Below, piece by piece: positions 53,229 through 63,600 of a stretch of 64,000 nucleotides of DNA; the first letter of the stretch is position 1, and each line of letters opens with the position of its first letter. The translations under genes and the position numbers were made by a program. The notes beneath the pieces were generated by a model. The model was not told where the DNA came from. It did not search any database and was given only the letters and a program-made list of their open reading frames with translations. Source of the stretch: Aquarana catesbeiana (lineage: Eukaryota > Chordata > Amphibia > Anura > Ranidae). The DNA lies in NCBI RefSeq assembly GCF_042186555.1, contig NC_133326.1:100813452-100877451 (forward strand), written 5' to 3'.

Positions 53229-53880
53229 AGAAGAATGAAGAAGACAGCTGAGAAGACCCGGAAAAAGAGCGAGAAGACAGCGCAGAGAGGAGAAGGACCG
53301 GAGAGGGGAGAACCAGGGAGAGAGAAGGACCCGAGGAGGAAGAAGAGCCGTAGAGGGGAGAAGAATTCGGAAGAGACGCTGGAGCTGCCTTAATAAAGTA
53401 CTTTAAAAACCTGTGTACTGTGTTTATTTTTGACACTTTTTTTAGGTGAATGGGTAGGGGTATAACGTGGGGGGCCAGGATCTAGGGGTCACCTTGTTAA
53501 AGGGGGCTTTCAGATTCCGATAAGCCCCCCGCCCGCAGACCCCGACAACCACCGGAAAGGGTTGTCGGGAAGAGGCCCTTGTCTTTATCAACATGGGGAC
53601 AAGGTGCTTAGGGGTGGGGGGTGCAGGGCCCCCTGCCCCAAAGCACCCACCTCCCATGTTGAGGGCATGTGGCCTGGTATGGTCCAGGGGGGGGGCTCGC
53701 TCGTTCCCCCCATCCTGAACTGCCGTGCTGTGAGCTCGGATAAGAGTTTGGCATGGATTTTGGGGGGACCCCACGCTATTTCTTTGGCGTGGGAGTTCCC
53801 CTTAAAATCCAGACCGCAGGGTCTGGTATCGTCCGAGGGGGGGAACCCCACGCCAATTATATTTTTAATTTTGGCGGGGG
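53229..53880 (+). repeat. Interspersed repeat, family H (copy 2), with purine-rich lead
   Basis: About 53229-53380 is almost wholly A/G on this strand (AAGAATGAAGAAGACAGCTG, GGAGGAAGAAGAGCCG). From about 53440 it follows the order of 40930-41520: GTGAATGGGTAG, GGGGGCTTTCAGATTCCGAT, GTTGTCGGGAAGAGGCCC, TCAACATGGGGACAAGG, GTGTGGCCTGGTATGGTCC and TTGGCATGGATTTTGGGGGG. It is non-coding. Confidence 0.65.
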
Positions 53881-54321
53881 TTCCCCTTCATCCTCAGCAT
53901 ACAAGTCGCACCGCAAGTCGGATCATCAGGATCCGACTTGCAGTGCGACTTCTATTCAAATCAATGGGCTCCCATAGGGAACCATTGATTTTGAATAGAG
54001 GCAGAGAAACCCCTGATGAGGCTTAACTCTCTGTTTACAGCATTAACCCGCGTTTAACAGCTTTTACTGGCGTCTGGCATTTTCAGGACTGCACTTGACT
54101 ATGATTTTAGGACGTTCAGACAACAAACCATAAACGCCCCTGCTGATAAACGTCCAAAAACGTGTTCATGGACAAATAGGATAACATAGAGGGGAGTTTA
54201 TGGGCTGTTAAAAAACATGCCCAAACTCCCAAAAACGGACGTTTATGAGCTTCAGTGTGCACAGAGCATTAGGGTTGTTTAATCCAATACTTTTGTGACA
54301 GGCTCTCTTTAAAAGTGAACT
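53881..54321. other. Unassigned region with a strong stem
   Basis: AAGTCGCACCGCAAGTCGGA (about 53903) pairs with TCCGACTTGCAGTGCGACTT (about 53933), and TCAATGGGCTCCC is followed by its inverse GGGAACCATTGA. This looks like the palindromic core of a MITE; outer ends were not identified. Confidence 0.45.
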
Positions 54322-54630
54322 TTAAGGGCTGGTTCACACCACAAAAACGCGTCCAGATCTGTTCCGGATGCATTTCTGCATGTGCGTTTTTATTGATGCG
54401 TTTTTAATGTGTTTCCGGATTCCAGGTTTTTTTCTTCTTTTTTACTTTTTTTTTTTCACTGTACTAGCGTCGAGTGCATTTTTAATGCAGTCCAGTGCAT
54501 TTTTAATGTGTTTTTAATGCGTTTTACAGCATTCCAGTACAGTCCAGTGCAGGAAAAATGCAGCATGTTCTACTTTTTTATGGAACTGGAATGCCCTGAA
54601 ACTGACCGCACTGGTGTGAACTATGCCATT
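54322..54630. mobile_element. Probable MITE with GGTTCACACC ends
   Basis: AAGGGCTGGTTCACACCACA and ACTGGTGTGAACTATGCC are inverted termini. The interior repeats CAGTCCAGTGCATTTTTAAT-like words three times. Confidence 0.55.
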
Positions 54631-55293
54631 GGAAACCATATAACCTACTTTCCATATGTTTTTGATGCAGAAAAATATAATATAAACCTAAAATGTATTC
54701 CCCAGAAAATGCATTGCACCTGTGTACAATAAGGTAAAAGTAAAGTAGAATATTTCTGTAAGCATTTAAAAATCTTTTAAGCTTCGCCTATGGAGATTTT
54801 TACGTATCATAGTTTGTTGCCATTCCACAAGCGTGCGCAATTTTAAAGTGTGACATGTTCTTCTTAAATTCATGAAATTGTATTTTTCCCAACAAACTGC
54901 ATTTACAAAACTGCTGCAGAAATACCATGTGACTTAAAAAATTGCAACGACCACCATTTTATTCTCTAGGTGAATTTTTTCAGCCTCTGCTGAAGAAAAT
55001 ATATAATCTTTGGGGGTTCTAAGTAATTTTCCAGCAATAAAATGCAGATTTTTCACTTGTAAACAAAAAGTGTCAGAATAAGCCTGGTCGTCAAGTGGTT
55101 AAAATGAAAGTTGTCATATATTGCCTTGGGATGTGACCAAGCTCCTGTGTTGCATGTATAGTTTGGAGTCATATCAGAAATAAACACATGTATTGAAGAA
55201 TTACAAAAAAATGCATGCCCTTTAGAGAATGCTAAAGCTAAAAAAAGAAAAGCAATACTTTTTACAAGGTCACAAGTGTGGCCAACATATGTC
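54631..55293. other. Unassigned region
   Basis: AT-rich DNA without a recognised gene, array or element ends. Near 55070-55100 a GTCAAGTGGTTAAAAT-like edge may be the end of a family B relative. Confidence 0.35.
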
Positions 55294-55334
55294 TTAAAGC
55301 GGTATTAAACCCAAAACCGAAAATGTAACATATT

Positions 55335-55512
55335 GGGGTTGATTTACTAAAACTGCAGAGTGCGAAATCTGGTGCAGCTGTGCATGGCAGCCAATCAGCT
55401 TCTACCTTCAGTTTGTTCAATTAAGCTTTGACAAAAAAAAAAATGGAAGCTGATTGGTTTCTAGGCAGAGCTGCACCAGATTTTGCACTCTCCAGTTTTT
55501 TTAAATCACCTC
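55335..55512. mobile_element. MITE with long GGGTTGATTTACT arms (nested)
   Basis: GGGTTGATTTACTAAAACTG, then AGAGTGCGAAATCTGGTGCA, is mirrored by TGCACCAGATTTTGCACTCT and AAATCACCTCC on the right: arms of about 50 bp. The flanks share ATTG. Comparison with 50926 shows that the site was ATATTGCAGC before insertion. Confidence 0.85.
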
Positions 55513-55643
55513 CATTGCAGCCTACTAATCATTAGATGCGGTGGCTGCATTAGTTTTCCTTTTCTGTTAGGCTTTTTTCCCCACTGTTTTCCTGTGGTGA
55601 TCCAGCATTGTTAATCTAGGGGGAGAGGAGTGTTAGATGTACT

Positions 55644-56045
55644 CAGGGCCGCTGATAGAAATCATTGAGCCCCGTACAGCCTACCTTACAGGCCTCCTTC
55701 AGCTCCACCCTCAACCCCACCCCTGGCCCCTCCCCAGACCACACCTTGAAACAAAGCGCAGGTTTGTCCTTGTGCTGTGATTGGCTACATGTGTAATGCA
55801 CATGCCCCCGAAATGGTAAAAAAGGCCCTTGACTGCTCCACCATCACATCATCAGAGAGGGGTCCAGGAAATAGTAGTAACACACCCCCCTAAGCTAGTA
55901 AGAGCGGCCAAGCGGGGGTCTAATTTAGAAAACCCTTTTTTTTCTTCACTAAACTGTCTGTGAAGCTGCCTGTGACCACCTGCTGAGCTGATGACGCCGG
56001 GCCCGATACAACAGGGCCGGTTGTACTGGCTTATCAGTGGCCCTG
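55644..56045. mobile_element. hAT-type MITE with perfect 8-bp duplication (nested)
   Basis: GATGTACT lies at 55636-55643 and 56046-56053. Ends CAGGGCCGCTGATA and TATCAGTGGCCCTG are inverted repeats. The pre-insertion site is supported by family G at 27440, where GATGCACTAGCAGATTT is continuous. It is non-coding. Confidence 0.93.
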
Positions 56046-56361
56046 GATGTACTAGCAGATTTAGATACACAAATAGATTAAATCTGAAGTCCAGCTAGCA
56101 CTTTATAAGCAGGTACAGTTTTACATAAATAAATAAGAGTTGACCATTGTAAGCAACCTTGCCAGTGTTAAATGGTTTGACCCAAACTTGTAACTGCTAG
56201 ATCTGCAGGACAGCTTGTTCTGTTGAAAAACAGCAGACTTACTGGCCAGATCACCAGGTGAAAATAAAGGAAAGAATGCCCACAAAAGAAAATGAATGCA
56301 GCCATCACATCCAAGAATTGTAAAGCTGCTTTATATAATCAATCTTTGCTTTTGAGTTTAA

Positions 56362-56759
56362 GGCGGTAGTAAACACCGCTGGTACATTGCACTGGTTTAC
56401 ACTTATAATAAAGCTTACCTGATGATACAAGGAATATCTCTTAAACATGCACTGTTTAGGAGATATTCTCTATTTCTGCAGCCAATGACGTCACCGGCGC
56501 ATGCGCTGTGAAGGGACAGCATACTCATGCCGTCCCTTTAGAGTTCCGCGCTGCGGCCTTGACTTCCACTCGCATGTGCAAGAGTGACATCATTGTGGCT
56601 TGGCCAATCAAGCGGCCGTAGGCCACAAACCCAAAAGAAAGGCCAGGTGAAAATGGAAGCCCCGTCAGCTGTAAGGGCTTTGTTCTAAGGTAAGTATTTG
56701 CATATTATGACATTGCTTTGCAGGAGGATTTTATTTATTGGCGAATTATTACTACCGCT
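56362..56759. mobile_element. TTAA MITE, family F relative (nested)
   Basis: TTAA at 56358-56361 and 56760-56763; ends GGCGGTAGTAAAC and TTACTACCGCT inverted. The interior has AGGAATATCTCCTAAAC-like and TTTAGGAGATATTC-like stem words, as in 13395-13856. It inserted only about 11 bp from the right end of its host. Confidence 0.85.
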
Positions 56760-56774
56760 TTAATACCACTTTAA

Positions 56775-57148
56775 GTGCAAACTCTGCGAGAAGGAATCTA
56801 ATCAAATACATACCGTGAAGAAAGTATGTAAATTGGCTGTTTCTCTAAGGAGCACATATTCACAAAGCTGCATTTGCCATCATATTCCACTGATGGTTCT
56901 TCCTGTCAATTTGCCAGCTTCTTTCCATTTCCTTGCGAATCTCTACAGCAACAACAGGAACACAAATCTCAAGTCGTGATCCTGCAACTAGTTATAATAG
57001 GACAAGAAGATCTGCTATATGAACAATGAACTACCGTAATTATTTAAGTGGATCTGGTAAAATGAATCCACAGTAATCTAAGGTTTACCCATCATGGACC
57101 CATCACCTATATCTGCTGATGAAGCCACACTCACGTGATGTCAGCGGG
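56775..57148. other. Unassigned region
   Basis: No gene or repeat termini were recognised. Confidence 0.35.
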
Positions 57149-57262
57149 GTTGGTTGGTTTTAGTTAGTACTGTTGGTTGGTTTTAGTTAGTACTGTTGGT
57201 TGGTTTTAGTTAGTACTGTTGGATGGTTTTAGTTAGTACTGTTGGGTGGTTTTGGTTAGTAC
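57149..57262. repeat. 23-bp tandem repeat (about 5 units)
   Basis: The unit TTGGTTGGTTTTAGTTAGTA plus CTG is repeated, with GGATGG and GGGTGG variants in the last units. Confidence 0.92.
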
Positions 57263-57990
57263 TGCTGCCCTACAGATGGGAATTCTGGCTCATTTATTGG
57301 AGTATCTCTATATGCTCCATGCATGTGTTGCCTCTTGGGCAAAATAACCAAGCCAGTAATCGGTACGATGTTTGGAAAGTAATAACATTTGCCAATATTA
57401 GATTTAATTATCCTCAAAAATGAATTCAGTAATGATGCTATGACTATAATTTACATATGGTTATATTTAGACAAACATAGCTTGAGGCTAAATGTGTTTA
57501 AATGAAAATTCTCAGCACTTCCCCTACTGGGGACATTACTGTGCCATGCAAGGGGCCTTGTGCCACCTAATGCATTCTTCATAATGTCAAATAATTGAAG
57601 CTTAGGCTTTTTTCCAGCACCGGCAAGGAATGTGTATGATGTATTTCTTTCAACTGTTATTTTGAATATTGTGATACTTCTCTGCCTAGCTCAGATTTAG
57701 CCAACACTACATTTGCAAATAGCCAGATTAAGGGCCTGTGTCAATGGGCTATGGGATTCTGATAATGGCTTCAGTTTGATATCAGCTTGAAGTGCTTCAG
57801 AAATCATTCCGAATTCATTAGCAGGTACAATTGACCCGCATTTGACCTGATTCAATTGAATTTTGCACTCCCACAGACTTGTATATCTTGGATACTCCAA
57901 CAGCGAGAACCTTCTGCTGTAATTCCCAACTTTGTTTCTGTCTCCCTGAAGAGTTTCGGGTGCTCCCACCCACCTTTGCATGCTTTAGGA
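57263..57990. other. Unassigned region
   Basis: AT-rich, with no recognisable gene. It provides the target of the family L element to its right. Confidence 0.35.
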
Positions 57991-58854
57991 CAGGGGTCTC
58001 CAAGCTTTCTAAACAATGGGCCAGGTTACTGTCCTTAAAAACTTTAGGGGGGCTGGACTGTGGTCAGTGGAAGAAGAAAATGTCTTGGCATCAGTGGGAT
58101 TAAACAATGCCCCATAATTGGTATTAGGGGAGTAATAGTGTCCCATCAATGGTATCAATGGGAGGACTAGTGTCCCATTGTTGGTGTCAGTGGGAGGAAT
58201 AATGCCCCATCATTGGAGTCAGTGGAAGGAATAGTGCCCCATCAATGGCATCAGTGGGAGAAATATTTCCCCATCATTGGCAGCAATGGAAGGAATACTG
58301 CTCCACTGTTGGTATCAATAGGAGAAATAGTGCCCCATCACTGGTATCAATGGGGGGAATAGTGCGCCATAGTTAGTGTCAGTGAGAGGACTAATGCCCC
58401 ATTGTCGGTGTCAGTACTATGAACTATGCCCCACTGTTGCTGACGGTGGTTGGAATAATGCCCCCAGGGTCAGATAAAAGCAAGCAAAGGGGCAGTGTAC
58501 AGTCCTTCGGACTTTAGGTGGGCCGTACTGTGGCCAGTGGGAGTAGAAATTGACCTGACGTCAGTGGGAGTAAACTGTGCCTCATATTTGTTACTAGGGG
58601 AAGAATAGTGCCCCACTGTTAGTTGGTTGAACTGGATGGACTACTGTAATTTTTTAACCAGATTAACTATGTAACTGGTGTCAATGGGAGAAATAGGGCT
58701 CCATTGTTGATGTCATTGGCTGGAATTATACCCTATTGTTGGTGTCAGTGGGAGGAATAGAGTCTCATATCAATGGAAGGAATAGTGCACCAATAGGTGG
58801 ATAAAAGCAAGCAAAGCGCCGCATCCAGCCCAGGTCACAATTTGGAGGCCACTG
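57991..58854 (+). mobile_element. Family L hAT-type MITE with expanded internal repeats
   Basis: CAGGGGTCTCCAAGCTTTCT and CAATTTGGAGGCCACTG are the inverted ends. The flanks CTTTAGGA and CTTTTGAA are a degenerate 8-bp duplication. Between them lie some 20 diverged units of about 32 bp (GGGAGGAATAGTGCCCCATC type). An internal second copy of the family's left shoulder (CAGTGTACAGTCCTTCGGAC, about 58491) suggests internal duplication. A 55-bp segment at about 58623-58675 (GGTTGAACTGGATGGACTAC) is foreign to the repeat. Confidence 0.8.
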
Positions 58855-59365
58855 CTTTTGAACCTCCTGTTACATTCTCCATAATACAAAATCCAACATG
58901 GAGAGCGGGACCTCTCATAAAAGCTAAACCAGGTGTGCAGACCCAAGACCTCAAGCACAGATATCTCACCAATAAGGTATCAGAAAGCATTTACAAAAAA
59001 AATAAAAAATTGAAATGTATGTTTAGGTTTCTTTACAACTGTGCGTATGTAGAAACACAAAATTCAGTTCTAGAATAACAAATACAATCAGTGCCGCCAG
59101 CTGTATCCGGCAACACTGATCATTGTATTCTGAGGATGGGGAAGGCGCCACACTGTCACAATTCAATAACTCAGCGAAGTGAATGTGTGGATGGGAGAAC
59201 CGGCTCTTTTTTTTTTTTTTTTACTTCAACCCGCTTGTTGAAAAATGAAAAAAGCAGTGCTTTTTTTCTGCCAGAACGCCGTTCCGGTACCTCAGCCAAT
59301 GCACTCCTATGTCCAAATCTGTGTAGCCTGCTGCTTGTAATAAAGCACTGATGGATGTGGAGGGA
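58855..59365. other. Unassigned region
   Basis: An 18-base T run at about 59205 and AT-rich DNA, with no gene. Confidence 0.35.
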
Positions 59366-60080
59366 TCAAATGCGGAGGCACCTCCGCCAGAGCACTCCCC
59401 GCCGCTGAGGCACCTCCGCCAGAGCACTCCCCGCCGCTGAGGCACCTCCGCCAGAGCACTCCCCGCCGCTGAGGCACCTCCGCCAGAGCACTCCCCGCCG
59501 CTGAGGCACCTCCGCCAGAGCACTCCCCGCCGCTGAGGCACCTCCGCCAGAGCACTCCCCGCCGCTGAGGCACCTCCGCCAGAGCACTCCCCGCCGCTGA
59601 GGCACCTCCGCCAGAGCACTCCCCGCTGCTGAGGCACCTCCGCCAGAGCACTCCCTGCCGCTGAGTCAATTCCGCCAGAGCACTCCCCGCCGCTGAGTCA
59701 ACTCCGCCAGAACACTCCCCGCCGCTGAGACAACTCCGCCAGAGCACTCTTCGCCGCTGAGGCACCTCCGCCAGAGCACTCCCCGCCGCTGAGGCAACTC
59801 CGCCAGAGCACTCCCCGGCGCTGAGGCACCTCCACCAGAGCACTCTTCGCCGCTGAGGCACCTGCGCCAGAGCACTCTTCGCCGCTGAGGCACCTCCGCC
59901 AGAGCACTCTTCGCCGCTGAGGCACCTCCGCCAGAGCACTCTTGGCCGCTGAGGCACCTCCGCCAGAGCACTCTTCGCCGCTGAGGCACCTCCGCCAGAG
60001 CACTCCCCGCCGCTGAGGCACCTCCGCCAGAGCACTCACTGCCGCTGAGTTAACTCCGCCAGAACACTCCACACAGAACG
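59366..60080. repeat. 32-bp minisatellite (about 22 units), CpG-containing
   Basis: Unit GCTGAGGCACCTCCGCCAGA then GCACTCCCCGCC (32 bp). The left units (59366-59640) are nearly identical. Right units carry variants (GAGTCAACTCC, CACTCTTCGCC, CACTCTTGGCC). Frames on the minus strand are open over more than 240 codons for the same reason as in the other arrays and do not indicate a gene. Confidence 0.95.
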
Positions 60081-62280
60081 CTGAGCGGCTGTCTCTTGCT
60101 GGACTGAGCTATGGCTGTCTCTTGCTGGACTGGGCTATGGCTGTCCCTTGCTGGACTGGGCTATGGCTGTCCCTTGCTGGACTGGGCTATGGCTGTCCCT
60201 TGCTGGACTGGGCTATGGCTGTCCCTTGCTGGACTGGGCTATGGCTGTCCCTTGCTGGGCTGGGCTGCGGCTGTATCTTGCTGGACTGGGCTGCGGCTGT
60301 ATCTTGCTGGACTGGGCTGTCTCTTGCTGGTCTGGTCCACGGCTTTTTCTTGCTGGACTGGACTGGGCTGTCTTTTGCTGGACTGGTATATGGCTGTCGT
60401 TCGCTGGTCTGGTCCACAGCTTACTCTTGCTGGACTGGGCTGGGCTGTCTCTTGCTGGACTGGTCTATGGCTGTCTCTTGCTGGACTGGACTAGACTGGG
60501 CTGTCTTTTGCTGGACTGGGCTATGGTTGTCTCTTACTGGACTGGGCTACGGCTGGCTCTTGCTGAACTGGGCTACAGCTGTCTTTTGCTGGACTGAGCT
60601 ATGGCTGTCTCTTGCTGGACTGGGCTGCGGCTGTCTCTTGCTGGACTAGTCTACGGCTGTCTCTTGCTGGTCTGGTCTACGGCTTTCTCTTGCTGGACTG
60701 GACTGGGCTGTCTCTTGCTGGACTGGACTGGGCTGTCGCTTGCTGGACTGGTATATGGCTGTCTCTTGCTGGTCTGGTCCACGGCTTTCTCTTTCTGGAC
60801 TGGACTGGGCTGTCTTTTGCTGGACTGGTATATGGCTATCTCTTGCTGGTCTGGTCCATGGCTTTCTCTTGCTGGACTGGGTGGGCTGTCTCTTGCTGGA
60901 CTGGTCTATGGCTGTCTCTTGCTGGACTGGACTAGACTGGGCTGTCTCTTGCTGGACTGGACTAGACTGGGCTGTCTCTTGCTGGACTGGGCTATGGCTG
61001 TCTCTTACTGGACTGGGCTACGGCTGTCTCTTGCTGAACTGGGCTATGGCTGTCTCTTGCTGAACTGGACTGGACTGGGTTGTCTCTTGCTGCACTGGGC
61101 TACAGCTGTCTCTTGCTGGACTGGGCTGCGCCTGTCTCTTTCTGGACTGGGCTGCGCCTGTCTCTTTCTGGACTGGGCTGCGCCTGTCTCTTGCTGGACT
61201 TGACGACGGCTGTCTCTTGCTGGACTCGTCTATGGCTGTCTCTTCCTGGTCTGGTCTAGGGCTGTCTCTTACTGGACTGGTCTAGGGCTGTCTCTTACTG
61301 GACTGGTCTACGGCTGTCTCTTGGTGGACTGGTCTACGGCTGTTTCTTGGTGGACTAGGCTGCGACTGTCTCTTGCTGGACTGGTCTACAGCTGTCTCTT
61401 GCTGGACTGGTCTGCGGCTGTCTCTTGCTGGACTGGGCTGTAGCTCTCTTGCTGGACTGGGCCGTTGGCTGTCTCTTTCCTTGACTGGGCTGCGGCTGTC
61501 ATTTTTCTAAACTGGTCCGTGCCTGTCTCTAGCTGGACTGGACTGGGCTGTCTCTTCCTGGACTGGGCTGTGGCTGTCTCTTTGCTGAACTGGGCTGTCT
61601 CTTTCTGAACTGGGCTGTGGCTGTCTCTTGCTGGACTGGGCTGTGGCTGTCTCTTGCTGGACTGGGCTGTGGCTGTCTCTTGCTGGACTGGGCTGTGGCT
61701 GTCTCTTGCTGAACTGGGCTACAGCTGTCTCTTTCTGGACTGGGCTGCGCCTGTCTCTTTCTGGACTGGGCTACACCTGTCTCTTGCTGGACTTGACGAC
61801 GGCTGTCTCTTGCTGGACTCGTCTATGGCTGTCTCTTCCTGGACTGGTCTACGGCTGTCTCTTCCTGGACTGGTCTATGGCTGTCTCTTGCTGGACTGGT
61901 CTACAGCTGTCTCTTGCTGGACTGGTCTACAGCTGTCTCTTGCTGGACTGGTCTGCGGCTGTCTCTTGCTGGACTGGGCTGTCTCTTACTGCACTGGGCT
62001 GTAGCTCTCTTGCTGGACTGGGCCGTTGGCTGTCTCTTTCCTTGACTGGGCTGCGGCTGTCATTTTTCTGAACTGGTCCGTGCCTGTCTCTAGCTGGACT
62101 GGACTGGGCTGTCTCTTCCTGGACTGGGCTGTGGCTGTCTCTTGCTGAACTGGGCTGTCTCTTGCTGGACTGGGCTGCGGCTGTCTCTTTGCTGGGCTGG
62201 GCTGCGGCTGTCTCTTTGCTGGGCTGGGCTGCGGCTGTTTCTTTGCTGGATATTTGGAACTGTCTCTTTGCTAATTATAT
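60081..62280. repeat. 26-bp minisatellite (about 80 units) with higher-order repeats
   Basis: Base unit CTATGGCTGTCTCTTGCTGG then ACTGGG (26 bp). Variants CTGCGGCTGT, CTGGTCTACG and ACTGGACTGGGCTGTC (with shortened units) are arranged in repeating blocks. A block containing the rare word GCTGTAGCTCTCTTGCTGGA followed by TGTCATTTTTCT occurs at about 61436 and about 61997 (561-bp offset). The left edge abuts the 32-bp array with no unique spacer worth the name. Long ORFs here are artefacts. Confidence 0.95.
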
Positions 62281-62587
62281 GGGGGGGCTGTCTATTGATG
62301 CTGGATATGGGGGGCTGTCTATTGATGCTGGAGGGATCTATTCTTGCTGTAATGGGTCTATTATTGCTTTTACTGCAGTAACAAACTCACAGGGCTCATT
62401 CACATGGGCTCTTAAAGCTGTACAGTAGGGATGAGCTCACGTATGCTAGAAGACAAGAATGCTGAATTAGTCTGGGCTTATTTTGGTAAATGCTGGATAT
62501 TTAAAATGTTTTGCACATTTCACTGCATTGCCTTTTATGAACAAATTCCATACAAATTTCTTATATAGGCGCCCAAATTATACTTGG
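62281..62587. other. Right shoulder of the array, then unassigned DNA
   Basis: Two copies of GGGGGGCTGTCTATTGATGC-like sequence (62280-62330) are the last decayed repeats, followed by unassigned AT-rich DNA. Confidence 0.45.
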
Positions 62588-63003
62588 TTCCCTGTGCTCT
62601 AAGAGCCCATTCACACCTAAGCGTTTTGTAGCTTGAAGCCTCAAGCTACAAAACGCTTGAGGGGAAAAAATCCATTATTCTCTATGGAGATGGTTCACAT
62701 CTCCACTCCAAGTCGCCTGAAGCCCTACGCCTGAAGCTCAAACAAGTTCTGGACCCTTTTTTGTCGCGTGAATCAGGCAGATTTGGGCGTTTTTGGAGCA
62801 GGGAGCAGATGACAAAATCTAACAACATAGCAACAAATGATGAAACAGATGATCGTTTTTCCTATTGGCTAATAAAAAAATGCCAAAGCCCAAATGCCGG
62901 ACAACGCTGCATGGAAACGCGCAAATATGCCCGAAAAAACGCACGACAAAACGCCGGAAGAAAGGCTCAAAAACGCTACGCTCAGGTGTGAATGCAGCCT
63001 AAA
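62588..63003. mobile_element. MITE with CATTCACACCTAAGC ends
   Basis: AGAGCCCATTCACACCTAAG and TCAGGTGTGAATGCAGCCTA are inverted ends. Immediately inside the left end is a perfect stem, where AGCGTTTTGTAGCTTGA pairs with TCAAGCTACAAAACGCT (62618-62660). It is non-coding. Confidence 0.7.
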
Positions 63004-63146
63004 GGGGCGGTTTTAGGGGCGTGACCCAGGAGGGGCGGTTCTAGGTGGAGGTAGGGGCGTGACCTGGTGGGGGGGGGTGAGTTCCTGCACCTTTTCTCTG
63101 AGAAAAAAAGCCCTGCAAAAAAGTAATCAGGTATGACCAGCTTAAG

Positions 63147-63600
63147 TTAAAGTGGCTGTACAATCTTACATATACCCAGCGAAGTGACTCAGGTCATATA
63201 CAGAGATGAAACATATCCTCCTACGTAAGTTGCACCTGTTTATCTGTTGTCTTCTATTCTCTACATCTCATTAAAGTGCTGAATTATAAAGCATGAGAGT
63301 TCAGAAAAAAGGGGGTGAAGAGCTGAAGTTACACTCTGCAGACCTCAGATCTGAGAGCTGATTGGAGGAAAGGGGAACACCCCCCTCCACACAGCACACA
63401 GGAACAGAGCTGTGGCTGTCAATCAGCTGGAGGCCCCTCCCCTGTCACCTTTTTTCTCTTGGTGTCAAGAAAACTTGTCAGAAAGGATTCATGCTGATAG
63501 CCGAGGAACAACACAGCAGAGGGGACACTTAGTGCTTTTAAGACAAGTACACACCATAGAGGGATGTACTTTGTTCATATATTTTATGTCTGAGGTTTAC
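63147..63600 (+). mobile_element. TTAA MITE, family A (copy fused to next element)
   Basis: TTAAAGTGGCTGTACAATCT starts the copy and TATGTCTGAGGTTTACAACC ends it. The internal order is as in 311-832. Its last bases merge directly into the CCACTTGACCTCC start of the next element, with no TTAA between them. Confidence 0.75.

Larger units (their letters stand above)
55294..56774 (+). mobile_element. TTAA element, family G, holding three nested MITEs
   Basis: TTAAAGCGGTATTAAACCC (TTAA 55294-55297) and TACCACTTTAA (TTAA 56771-56774) are its inverted ends. Inserted elements are at 55335-55512, 55644-56045 and 56362-56759. Removing them leaves about 500 bp collinear with the copies at 27214 and 50900. 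No coding sequence. Confidence 0.85.

Noticed and set aside
59307..60035. 242-codon minus-strand ORF with GGECSGGGASAAGSALAE repeats
   Set aside because: Translation of the 32-bp minisatellite; no start context, no non-repeat domain.
60122..60649. Leucine/tryptophan-rich repeat proteins (CWTGLWLSLAGL type) resembling membrane proteins
   Set aside because: Artefact of the 26-bp minisatellite: overlapping frames all read open, and the next frame gives the same text shifted by one unit.
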